Shown piece by piece: positions 1 to 8,418 of a DNA stretch of 39,225 nucleotides. The stretch is from NCBI GenBank assembly GCA_016874845.1, contig VGSZ01000016.1, positions 1-39,225 on the forward strand, read 5' to 3'. Each line of letters starts with the position of its first letter. The stretch's first letter is position 1. The notes beneath the pieces are model-generated. The model searched no databases, was not told the origin of the DNA, and saw nothing but the letters and a program-made list of their open reading frames with translations. The translations under genes and the position numbers were made by a program. This stretch comes from Deltaproteobacteria bacterium. Lineage in GTDB: Bacteria > Myxococcota > UBA727 > VGSZ01.

Positions 1-552
1 CAGGATCCCACGCGGCGTCGGCCGCGAGGACAGCCCGAGCTTCTTCGCCGCGACGTCGACGCGGTCGGCCAGCGCGTGCGCCGCGACCGGAGGCAGGCCC
101 GATCCCGGGGCGCCCGAGACGCCGAGGTCGCGCTCGGCGACGTCATAGAAGCGAGCGACGTCGCCAAACGGGACCGCCCAGTCCAGCGCGTCGTGGCCGC
201 GGTCGCCCTGGGCCGCGGCTCGCGTGGCCTGCCTGGCGTCGTCGGGGTGGGCGCGCAGCAGGTACGCGCCCATGTGCACCGTGCCGCCGCCGAGCACAGT
301 CGAGATCCAGCCGTCACTGGTCAGTCCGGCGCGCTGCCCCTCGTCGGCGCGCCGGGTGTGCGGGTCGGTGCGCGGCGTCGGCACGAAGCGGTCGCGACGA
401 CACCACTCGATCTCGTCGCGGTCGAACTCGTCACGCTGGAAGGCCCGGCCGCGCTCGACGAGCAGGACCTTCCAGCCCGCCTCGCACAGCCGGCACGCCA
501 GCGGCGAGCCGCCCGCGCCCGACCCGATCACGACGGCGTCGAACGTCGTCAT
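1..552 (-). CDS. GMC-family FAD-dependent oxidoreductase (N-terminal part, truncated by left window edge)
   Basis: Reverse-strand translation MTTFDAVVIGSGAGGSPLACRLCEAGWKVLLVERG (Rossmann GxGxxG FAD motif) followed by GMC-like GGGTVHMGAY; the frame runs off position 1. Confidence 0.85.
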   Translation of the reverse strand, partial: MTTFDAVVIGSGAGGSPLACRLCEAGWKVLLVERGRAFQRDEFDRDEIEWCRRDRFVPTPRTDPHTRRADEGQRAGLTSDGWISTVLGGGTVHMGAYLLRAHPDDARQATRAAAQGDRGHDALDWAVPFGDVARFYDVAERDLGVSGAPGSGLPPVAAHALADRVDVAAKKLGLSSRPTPRGIL

Positions 553-1247
553 GGCACCACCTTCAAGCCCGGTGCGGGCTGCGACAGCCCCGCGGCGCGC
601 CCCTCGGGCGAGAAGCCGACGACACGCCAGCCGACGCCATCCTTGTTTCCGCCGTGGCGCGGATCGCCCAGATAACCTTCGAGGGTCAGCGCCAACGCGA
701 CGCGCACGAAGGTCGGCCCAGTGAAGCCGTCGGGACGCATCTGCCCGTCGACGAGGCGGCGCAGCAGGTCGTCCTGCGCGGCGGCGTCGAGCGCGACGAA
801 GGCCTGACCGCGCTCGACGCGCGCGGCCTTCATCAAGAAGGCGCAACCCCGCTTCAGCAGCGGCTGCACCGACGCGAGGCGCTGGTCGACGAGAGCGCGG
901 GCGAAGAACGCCTCGACGCCGGCCTCGGCGGCGCCCGGCCCGTGCTCATCGGCAGGCACGAGTCGCGCCGCGATGGCGGCAAGTACTGGCACGAACGCGC
1001 GCGCGTCCGGGGGCTCGCGCGTCGCGGTTGACGGTGTCGTGGGGCCAGCGTCGACCGCCGTCGAGCCCGGCGCCCCCACCGCCGAACGCCGGCAGCCCGC
1101 GCCGACGCTCACCACCGCCGCCGCCGCCGCCGCCGCGCCCGCCAGCAGCACGCTGCGTCGCTCGAACGCGCCGCGCGGGGCGTCGCCGGGCTCGGCCGCA
1201 GTCGCGGCGGGGGGCGAGCGAACGTCGTTTCGGGGCGCGCGTGCCAT
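549..1247 (-). CDS. Gluconate 2-dehydrogenase subunit 3-like protein with Tat/lipoprotein-like signal
   Basis: MARAPRN...FERRSVLLAGAAAAAAAVVSVGAGC N-terminus (RR plus lipobox-like Cys); ATGA 4-bp overlap with the GMC gene, the usual partner of this family. Confidence 0.7.
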   Translation of the reverse strand: MARAPRNDVRSPPAATAAEPGDAPRGAFERRSVLLAGAAAAAAAVVSVGAGCRRSAVGAPGSTAVDAGPTTPSTATREPPDARAFVPVLAAIAARLVPADEHGPGAAEAGVEAFFARALVDQRLASVQPLLKRGCAFLMKAARVERGQAFVALDAAAQDDLLRRLVDGQMRPDGFTGPTFVRVALALTLEGYLGDPRHGGNKDGVGWRVVGFSPEGRAAGLSQPAPGLKVVP

Positions 1248-1297
1248 GTCGTCGACGCTGCCACAGGCCCGCGCGCTTTGTCGCCGGCGGCGACGAC

Positions 1298-1672
1298 GTG
1301 CGACAACGAGCCGTGGCCCAGGATGCCATCGACCCGGCGCGCGCGCGTCCGCTCGCAGCCACCGCGCTCGTCGGGCTCGCGCTGCTCGGCGCCGCGGTCT
1401 TCGTCGTCGAGCTGGCGGCGCTGCGGGCCGTGGCCCAGGTGACGTGACCACCCTTCTCGTTCGTCGCGCTGGCGGCGACGATGCTCGGCCTCCCCGCAGC
1501 GCTGCGGGTCGTCGGCGGCGCTGCGGCCGCCGCGGCTCTGGGCGCGCCGCTGGGCCCGTGCTTCCCCGCGCTCGTCGTCGCCGCCACGAGACGCGCGCGC
1601 GACCTGTCGAGCGACCAATCCAGCGACCTGTCGAGTGCCCCCGCGACCAGCGCCTGGCCGCGCTTCTCGTGA
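1298..1672 (+). pseudogene. Small hydrophobic membrane protein ORF interrupted by one in-frame TGA (1445-1447)
   Basis: Same frame before and after the TGA: VAQDAIDPARARPLAATALVGLALLGAAVFVVELAALRAVAQVT*PPFSFVALAATMLGLPAALRVVGGAAAAAALGAPLGPC...; codon third positions are G/C-rich on both sides. Confidence 0.35.
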
Positions 1673-1709
1673 TGTTCGTCGCCATGCTGAGCCGCCGCGC
1701 GCGCCGGCG

Positions 1710-3080
1710 CTACCACGCGTAGCGCAGCTCGAGCCCGGCGTGGTGCACGACGCCCGACGAGGTCCACGAGCCGACGGGGTCGCGCGCGCTCGCCTTTTCG
1801 GCGGTGCGCGGCACCAGCAAGATGGCCTGGTAGCTGGCGTTGAGCGTAAAGGGCTTGTCGGCGACCCCGGGGAGAAGACAGCGGCCGCCCGCGCCGACGG
1901 CGACGGTGTGGGTGGAGTTGTCGACGATGTTGGTGCCGCTGGTCTGGTCGGGCACCGGTGTCGGGCGCCAGCCGTAGCCGGCGCGGACGGCGAGGCGCTC
2001 CTCGAGCAGTCGCCCCTCGAGCCCGGCGCGGATGTTCCACGTGTCGACGAAGCCCGGCGACAGCACGCGCTCCTGCCCATCGGCGGGAACGTCGAGGGCG
2101 TCGCCGAGCCCGAGGCGCTCGAGCCCGGCCCCCGAGACGTCGCCGCGCACCTGCAGGAACGGCGGCGGCGCCGCCGACCACTGCGCGTATTGTGTATCAA
2201 CGGAGACGGTCAGCCGCTCGACGACATCGACGCTGACGCCGCCGGTCCACATGCGCGGCGAGAAGTTCGCGCGATGCTGGATGTCGAGCAGCAGCCCGGC
2301 CTCGAGGCCGCTGACCTCGAGCGAAGCCGGCAGCGTGACGTCGAACGATGACGCCTCGCGGAAGACGAACGCGCCGCGGACACGCAGGTCGGGGATGCCC
2401 AGCGGGCCCACCAGCACGCCGACGATCGGCGCTGGCACCGTGCCCTGTGACGTGTCGATCTCCTGGCGCACGAGGCGACCGCGCACGAGGTCGAGCCCTA
2501 TGCGGGTCGAGCCGCCCTGCCCAGCCCCCAGCCGCACGCCGACGCCCACCGCCAGCTCATCGAGGATCCGCAACGAGCCGCCGAGGAATATGTCGTAGTG
2601 CTCGGTGGCGGCATCGTAGACGTAGAAGCTCGGCCGCGCCGGATCCCACGACCGCGCCCGCACGGTGACGAGCGTCGGGAAATACACGGTCAGGCCGACG
2701 ACGAGGCGGTCGGGGACCACCAAGTGCATCGGCAGCGCAACACCAAGGACCGTGCCCGGCACCGGCGCCGGCCGCGACGGCGTCAGCGATGCGTCGGCCG
2801 GCGTTCGCTCCAGCGCGATATCGACGGCGGGGACCGCCAACTGGAAGCTGGCCGAGGCCTGCGGTGCCCGCACGCGCGCCAGCGCCGCCGGGTTCACGAA
2901 CGGCGCCGCCGTGCCGCTGTCGTCGGCGACGACGGCGTTGGCCTTGCCCATCGAGCGCACGTCCTGGCCGAAGGTCTCGGCGCTGCCCGCCGCCTGCGCG
3001 GTCGACGCAGCGACGCCCGCCAGCAGCGCGCCGACGACGAACGCGCTGCGGTGCCCCGAGGCCAGGCGATGGCGTGTCAT
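1710..3080 (-). CDS. FadL/OMPP1/TodX-like outer-membrane transport protein
   Basis: Signal peptide, then AAGSAETFGQDVRSMGKANAVVADDSGTAAPFVNPAALARV (FadL N-terminal hallmark); ends in an aromatic beta-barrel strand ...HHAGLELRYAW; start overlaps the upstream gene stop (ATGA). Confidence 0.82.
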   Translation of the reverse strand: MTRHRLASGHRSAFVVGALLAGVAASTAQAAGSAETFGQDVRSMGKANAVVADDSGTAAPFVNPAALARVRAPQASASFQLAVPAVDIALERTPADASLTPSRPAPVPGTVLGVALPMHLVVPDRLVVGLTVYFPTLVTVRARSWDPARPSFYVYDAATEHYDIFLGGSLRILDELAVGVGVRLGAGQGGSTRIGLDLVRGRLVRQEIDTSQGTVPAPIVGVLVGPLGIPDLRVRGAFVFREASSFDVTLPASLEVSGLEAGLLLDIQHRANFSPRMWTGGVSVDVVERLTVSVDTQYAQWSAAPPPFLQVRGDVSGAGLERLGLGDALDVPADGQERVLSPGFVDTWNIRAGLEGRLLEERLAVRAGYGWRPTPVPDQTSGTNIVDNSTHTVAVGAGGRCLLPGVADKPFTLNASYQAILLVPRTAEKASARDPVGSWTSSGVVHHAGLELRYAW

Positions 3081-4327
3081 GGCGCGATCCTCTTGCACAC
3101 GAGGATGGTGTCGACGAGCGACAGCAGCTCGGTGAAGACGCCGGTGCTCCGCAGGCCGACGATCACGTCGAGGACGGCGGCGACGGGCACCGGCTCGAGC
3201 AGCCGCCCGATGACGACGGCGACATCGCCCAGCGGCGCCGGCGCGGTCAGCACGGCGTCGAGCAGGGCGACGCCGGCGAGGCGCAGCTGGCCGGCAGCGT
3301 CGGTGGCGCCGTCCTCGGCGAGGTCGGCGAGCAGTGCGCGCACCGGGACCTCGTCGGTGGTCAGGAAGTCGAAGATCATGCCCGGGATGGCCGCCTCGCC
3401 GTCGTGGCGATCGACGCAGGCCATGAGCTCCTGCAGCGCGGGAAACGCGGCGCTGTCGGAGCTGGCGAGGACGCCGAACAGGTCGAGGAGTTCGTCCATC
3501 AGCGCCTGCGCCACGACGTCGGCCTGCAGCCGCGGCAGCAGCACGTCCTCGAGCAGCGCGCGGGTCGCTTCGGTGTCGAAGTCCGGCGCGGCGATGTTTG
3601 CGGCCAACAGTCGAGTGAGGACAAGGAACGCGGCGCGCCCGACGCGGATCGTACCGACGCCGCCCGTCTGGTCATCGGTCACCTCGATGCTCTGCAGCAG
3701 ACCATCCATCGTCGGGTTCTGCGTCGCGCGCGCCGTGACCTCGACGAGCGCATAGAGCCACGACGACGTCGCGGCCTCGGGCGTGGCATGCACCCAGCGC
3801 GGCTCGCCGGCGACGCCCGGTCGCACCTGCAGCGCCAACACGTCACGCAGCATCTGGACCGTCGCCGGCGCGTCGCAGTTGGTGATGATGGAGTGGGCCG
3901 CCGCGAGCGGCTCGTCGTGCGGGCCGGGCAGCGCCACGCTCGACCCGTGCAGGTAGTCGACCACGCTGAACAGCGTCGGCTTCCAGGTGTCGACCACCGT
4001 GCGGCCATCATCGCCGCGCAGCGCGGTCCCCAGCGTTGGCACCACCGTGGGGTCGAGCGCCGGCAGCGTCTGCTGCGCGAACGCGAGCGCCGTCGCCAGA
4101 CCGCGCTCCTGCACGAGGATCAGCTCGACGTGGGGCCGCAGCGGGTCGAGGTCGCCGGCCTCGAGGCGCCGCTGAAATGAGCCGAGCATCGCGTCGCTCG
4201 ACGGACAGTCGCCGGCGTCTTCGTCGGGGGCGAGGGTGTAGGGCGCCTCGACACCCTCCCCGCCGCCGCAGGCGGTGGCGACTGCGCCCCCGCACACCGC
4301 GCCCAGGGCCACGAGCGCGGCGAACAC
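3077..4327 (-). CDS. Conserved hypothetical secreted lipoprotein (start codon uncertain, could be further upstream)
   Basis: Long frame with a hydrophobic segment FAALVALGAVCGGAVATACGGGEG and coherent downstream sequence; located between the kinase and FadL genes on the same strand. Confidence 0.6.
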   Translation of the reverse strand: MFAALVALGAVCGGAVATACGGGEGVEAPYTLAPDEDAGDCPSSDAMLGSFQRRLEAGDLDPLRPHVELILVQERGLATALAFAQQTLPALDPTVVPTLGTALRGDDGRTVVDTWKPTLFSVVDYLHGSSVALPGPHDEPLAAAHSIITNCDAPATVQMLRDVLALQVRPGVAGEPRWVHATPEAATSSWLYALVEVTARATQNPTMDGLLQSIEVTDDQTGGVGTIRVGRAAFLVLTRLLAANIAAPDFDTEATRALLEDVLLPRLQADVVAQALMDELLDLFGVLASSDSAAFPALQELMACVDRHDGEAAIPGMIFDFLTTDEVPVRALLADLAEDGATDAAGQLRLAGVALLDAVLTAPAPLGDVAVVIGRLLEPVPVAAVLDVIVGLRSTGVFTELLSLVDTILVCKRIAP

Positions 4328-4425
4328 GAAGACGGGCGACGCAGCAGGCGACGCAGGCGGCCCGAGGACGTCCGACCCGCTCCGCCGCCGCGTGCGCCCC
4401 GCCGTGCGCCGCCCATGTGCGCTGC

Positions 4426-6951
4426 CTACTTCGCCTTGCTGACGAACCGCCCGACGTCGCCGGCGCGGACCTCGACGGACCGGGTCTCCCGGCGGCCGCG
4501 GGGCGTGACGATGCTGACCTCCCAGACGCCCGCCGGCATCGGGTATCCGTTGAGCGGCGTCGCCTTGCCGACGCTGACGCCATCGATTCGCACGGCGATC
4601 GGGCGGCGCGGCGCCTCGATGGCGATCCGCCCGTCGAGCGGCGGGCACGAGAGCTCGACCACGCGCTCGGCGGCGGCGACGCCGGTGGCCTGCAGCGTCG
4701 TCGGCACCGGCGGGCAGCCGGGGCGCTGGACCTTCAGCGTCACCGGGCGCCGCCCCACGGTCAGCGTCGTCGTGCCCGTGACGTCGCGACCCGCCCCGCC
4801 GATGACGGCGTCGTCCGGCTTCGTCGTGACCGTCCACGCCGTCGTCGACGTCGGCAGGTCGAAGCGCCACGTCGCATCCGCGGTGACCTCGCGCTGGACG
4901 AACAGCGGCTCGAACCCGTCGCGCACCAGGCGCAGGCGCAGCATGCGCCCTAGGGGCTGAGGCGACAGCGTCAGGGGCGTCGCGCCGTCGACGACGGCGC
5001 CGTCGAGCTCGACCACCGCGCCCGGCGGATTCGTCTCGACCTGCACCACGCGGGCGGGCTGGTCGAGGACGACGTCTACCACCGCGGCCCCGACGCCGAC
5101 GTCGACGACTCGGTCGACGGGTGCCAGCCCCGCCGACCGCAGCCGCAGCCGGTGCGTGCCCTTGCCGAGGCGCACCGCGCACGGCGTACGCGCGCAGAGC
5201 ACGGAGTCGCCGCGCAGGACCTCGGCGAGGCGCGGCTCGGTGACGATGATCGTGTCGGGCGGCAGCGTGCGCATCGCCACCGCCACCGCGAACGCGAGCC
5301 CCGCGCCGATCAGAGCGCCGACGAGGCCGGCGGCGACGATGGGCCCCGTCGATGGCGCCGCTGGCTGCGGCAGCTCGGTGGGCAGCAACGGGGGGGGCGC
5401 GGTGGAGGGCGACGACGCCGGGCCCGGTCGGGGGCGCAGCTTTGGCGCCGACGGCAGCGTGGCGCCCGCGGCCCCGGTCCCCCCCAGGGAGTCCTGCGGG
5501 TCGAAGGCCGCTGCCGCATCGGTCGTCGCCGGGCCGCGCATGTCGCTCGCGGTCGCCACGGTCGCGGTCCGGGGCGCCGTACGCGCGCTGCCGCCCGGCC
5601 GCGCGGCACCCTCGCGGCCGGACACCTCGCCCCTCGCTTCGACGGCCCGCCCCTCGCCCGAGGCGTGCCCTGGCCTGCCCGGGCGAGACGCCGGCGCCCG
5701 GTCGACACGATCGACGGCCCGCTCTTCGGGGGGGCGCCCGCCACGCCGCGGCGCGGTGACGACGGCATTTTCGACGCTGGGCGCCGTCGGGGATGCCACC
5801 GCGGTGACGCCGTCGAGGTCGTCGTCGCTGGGAGTTGGCAGCGGATCGCCCACGTCGGTCGAGCCGTCGACGAATGACGCCTCGAGACGCGGCAGGCGTG
5901 CGGCGCGGTTCGAGGCGCTGACGCGGCCTGGGTCCGACCGCGCCGCCTCGGGCGCGGCGGCCCCCGCGTGCTTGCGCAGCGCCTGCAGCCGACGGTGCTC
6001 GTCGGTGTGCTCCTCGCGGAACATCCGGCGGACGAACGCGCCCGCCTCGTCGCGCGTCGCCGTGATCCTATGCTCACCGAGGAATCGGTCGAGATCGTCG
6101 GCGAGGACGCTGGCCCAGGCGTAACGGTCGCTGGCGTCGCGGGCGAGCGCCTTCATCACGATGCGCTCGAGCTCGCGCGGCACCTCGGGGCGCAGCTGGC
6201 GGACCGGCGTGACGTCGACGCGGCGGACCTTCTCGAGCAAGGCGAAGTCGGTGTCGCCCTTGAACGCGCGCTCGCCGGTGAGCAGCTCGTAGAGCACGAC
6301 ACCGATGGCGAACACGTCGGAGCGGTGATCGATGAGCTCGCCGCGGGCCTGCTCAGGCGCCATATAGGCGAATTTCCCCTTCAGGATCCCGGTCTGGGTC
6401 TTGACCAGTCGATCGGCGGCCTTGGCGATGCCGAAGTCGATGATTTTCAGGTCACCGTCGTAGGAGATCAAGATGTTCTGCGGGCTGACGTCACGATGGA
6501 TGATCCCCAGCGGTCGACCGCGGACGTCCTTGCGCTTGTGCGCGTAATCGAGCCCCTCGGCCAGCTCGCGCACGACGTGGCAGGAGAGCCCGATGGGCAA
6601 ACCGCGGGCCGCCCCCGCCGGCGCCTCCCGCACGCGGTCCCACAGCGCGCGGACGTCATGACCCGAGACATACTCCATTGCGATGAAGTAGCTGTCGTCG
6701 ATCCTTCCAATCTCAATGATCTGGGCGATATTTTGATGATTCAACTGTCCGGCAATCTTGGCCTCATCAATAAACATCGCGATGAATTCATCGTCGGCTG
6801 CGATGGTGGGCAGGATGCGCTTCACCGCGCAGAGCCGGTCGTCCTTCGTGTTGCGAGCGAGGAACACCTCGGCCATGCCGCCGATCGCCAGCCGCTCGAG
6901 GAGCAGGAAGCTCCCAAAGGGGACCGGCTGGACCTCGTCGACCGACTGCAT
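4426..6951 (-). CDS. Hanks-type Ser/Thr protein kinase with TM segment and C-terminal PEGA-like repeats
   Basis: FGSFLLLERLAIGGMAEVFLA, CAVKRILP, IIHRDVSPQNILIS, IIDFGIAK, APEQARGELIDHRSDVFAIGVVLYE; TM IVAAGLVGALIGAGLAFAVAVAM; PEGA-like VQVETNPPGAVVELDG. Confidence 0.93.
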   Translation of the reverse strand: MQSVDEVQPVPFGSFLLLERLAIGGMAEVFLARNTKDDRLCAVKRILPTIAADDEFIAMFIDEAKIAGQLNHQNIAQIIEIGRIDDSYFIAMEYVSGHDVRALWDRVREAPAGAARGLPIGLSCHVVRELAEGLDYAHKRKDVRGRPLGIIHRDVSPQNILISYDGDLKIIDFGIAKAADRLVKTQTGILKGKFAYMAPEQARGELIDHRSDVFAIGVVLYELLTGERAFKGDTDFALLEKVRRVDVTPVRQLRPEVPRELERIVMKALARDASDRYAWASVLADDLDRFLGEHRITATRDEAGAFVRRMFREEHTDEHRRLQALRKHAGAAAPEAARSDPGRVSASNRAARLPRLEASFVDGSTDVGDPLPTPSDDDLDGVTAVASPTAPSVENAVVTAPRRGGRPPEERAVDRVDRAPASRPGRPGHASGEGRAVEARGEVSGREGAARPGGSARTAPRTATVATASDMRGPATTDAAAAFDPQDSLGGTGAAGATLPSAPKLRPRPGPASSPSTAPPPLLPTELPQPAAPSTGPIVAAGLVGALIGAGLAFAVAVAMRTLPPDTIIVTEPRLAEVLRGDSVLCARTPCAVRLGKGTHRLRLRSAGLAPVDRVVDVGVGAAVVDVVLDQPARVVQVETNPPGAVVELDGAVVDGATPLTLSPQPLGRMLRLRLVRDGFEPLFVQREVTADATWRFDLPTSTTAWTVTTKPDDAVIGGAGRDVTGTTTLTVGRRPVTLKVQRPGCPPVPTTLQATGVAAAERVVELSCPPLDGRIAIEAPRRPIAVRIDGVSVGKATPLNGYPMPAGVWEVSIVTPRGRRETRSVEVRAGDVGRFVSKAK

Positions 6952-7033
6952 GACGGCGATCACGCTAGCAGCCTGCGGTGAAGATCGTCGAAGGCCGTTT
7001 TCGCCAAGGGCCGCGTCGCGAGTGGGGAACCCT

Positions 7034-7050
7034 GTCGAGCTCCGCTCGAC
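7034..7050. repeat. Short inverted repeat gtcgagc-tcc-gctcgac
   Basis: 7-bp perfect stem, 3-nt loop, in the intergenic region upstream of the kinase. Confidence 0.6.
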
Positions 7051-7086
7051 GAGAGGCGTGCCGGGAGCAGACCTGCCAGAGGCAGC

Positions 7087-7130
7087 GCAGGCTGTGGTGA
7101 AACGCCGCCGGCGTCTTCACCACAGCCTGC
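7087..7130. repeat. Long near-perfect inverted repeat (15-bp arms gcaggctgtggtgaa / ttcaccacagcctgc)
   Basis: Perfect 15-bp arms around acgccg-c-cggcgt, itself palindromic; short additional outer arms cctgcca / tggcagg. Confidence 0.85.
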
Positions 7131-7212
7131 TGGCAGGCAGGCGCCAGGAACACCGCCGACAGACCCGCCCGCCGACATCGACAACCCGATGCGCCCGGTC
7201 GTGGTCCGGCGG

Positions 7213-7467
7213 TCAGCGGCCCAGCCAGTCGCCGCCGTCGGCAATGACCCCCTCGCGCCGCGCGTTGTCGATGGTGGTCCGGGCGCGGGCACGGTCGACG
7301 CCGCGGACGAGGATGAGCTGCTGTCCGCTGGCGGGAAACGACGACATCGTCGTAGCGCGGGCGAGGGCCTCGACGCCGTCGTCGGCGAGCAACAGGACCA
7401 GTCGGTCGGCCTCGATGGCGTTGGCGGCAGCGTAGAGCTCGATCAGGTCGTCGGCATCGTCCGTCAT
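7213..7467 (-). CDS. DUF2007-type small putative signal-transducing protein
   Basis: MTDDADDLIELYAAANAIEADRLVLLLADDGVEALAR...QQLILVRGVDRARARTTIDNAR; SD-like ggggagg upstream of ATG. Confidence 0.75.
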   Translation of the reverse strand: MTDDADDLIELYAAANAIEADRLVLLLADDGVEALARATTMSSFPASGQQLILVRGVDRARARTTIDNARREGVIADGGDWLGR

Positions 7468-7565
7468 GGAGCCTCCCCGCCGTGGACTCGCGCCCCGGGC
7501 GCCCTGTGTCGTAGCCACCCTGCCCGCCGGCTGTCGACATCGCCTCGCGTCGTGACCGCGTGTGG

Positions 7566-8417
7566 TCAGCGGACGACGACCACCCCACGCGCCGGGCGGT
7601 CGCGCGATGGCTGGTCGGCGAGCCGCGACCCGGTACCCGCCGCCACAACCAGCGAGCCGATGCACACCGGCGCAGTCAGCCCGAGGTGGGTCGCCCGCTG
7701 CAAGGCCCGCAGCGGCTCGGTCGACAGCGACCGCCGCGCGCCCGGCCCCGACGCCGCAGCCGGCGAGCCACAGCGGGCGACCAGATCGTCAGCGACGATG
7801 GGCACGCTGGCGTCGAACACACGGGCGCCGTCGCGTCCGTCGTGGACGTCGGCGACGCTGAGGGCGAGCGGCCGGCGTCCCGCGACGTCGACCAGCGCCG
7901 CCCCGGTGAAGACGACGACGAGGCCGTCGACGACGCCGTGCAGCGACGCCGGCTGCGGGCGCCCCGGCTGGGCCAGCGGTACGAACAGCCGCATGCTGCG
8001 CGCCGTCGCCACTGCCAACCCGGGCGGCGCGGCCAGCGACGGCGGCGCGGCTCGGGGGGCCTTCTCGGCGGGTCTGCCGGACTTCGGGTCGGGCGCCCCT
8101 CGCGCGGCGCCCGCCGCAGGCAGCGGCGCCGGTACCCAGCTACCGACGTCGTCGACGGTGATCACGAAGCCGTCGACTGCCTCGGTCACCGCCGCGCCGG
8201 GAGGCGCGATGGGCACGCTCCGCAGGCCCGGGTCGCCGTCGGCGCCGGGGCCGGTGAGGTGGGCCACCACGGCTCCCCGCGCCGGGTCGGCAGGCACGAC
8301 GACAACGTCGGCGATCCGCGCGTCGGACCGGTCCTGCAGAGCGATGACGACGACGGGCGCGCGCGGCTCGTCGGGCACGAACAACAGCGTCAACGCCAGC
8401 GCCGCCGCCGTCGCCAC
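7566..8417 (-). CDS. Hypothetical protein with N-terminal signal/anchor
   Basis: GTG start immediately downstream of the recJ stop; VATAAALALTLLFVPDEPRAPVVVIALQDRSDARIADVVVVPADPARGAVVAHLTG; no family recognised. Confidence 0.55.
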   Translation of the reverse strand: MATAAALALTLLFVPDEPRAPVVVIALQDRSDARIADVVVVPADPARGAVVAHLTGPGADGDPGLRSVPIAPPGAAVTEAVDGFVITVDDVGSWVPAPLPAAGAARGAPDPKSGRPAEKAPRAAPPSLAAPPGLAVATARSMRLFVPLAQPGRPQPASLHGVVDGLVVVFTGAALVDVAGRRPLALSVADVHDGRDGARVFDASVPIVADDLVARCGSPAAASGPGARRSLSTEPLRALQRATHLGLTAPVCIGSLVVAAGTGSRLADQPSRDRPARGVVVVR

Positions 8418-8418
8418 G

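Noticed and set aside
1110-1141. (gcc)n trinucleotide run
   Set aside because: Encodes the poly-Ala core of the signal peptide of the small GMC subunit on the minus strand.
1598-1635. Direct repeat gcgacctgtcgag x2
   Set aside because: Too short and explained by the DLSSDQSSDLSS peptide in the membrane ORF; no sign of an attachment or transposon site.
946-2200. Long minus-strand Arg-rich ORFs across 946-2200
   Set aside because: Overlap better-supported frames and look like GC-driven noise.
2598-4180. Overlapping plus-strand ORFs of 385-463 aa
   Set aside because: Antisense to the FadL-like and lipoprotein genes; low-complexity Arg-rich translations.
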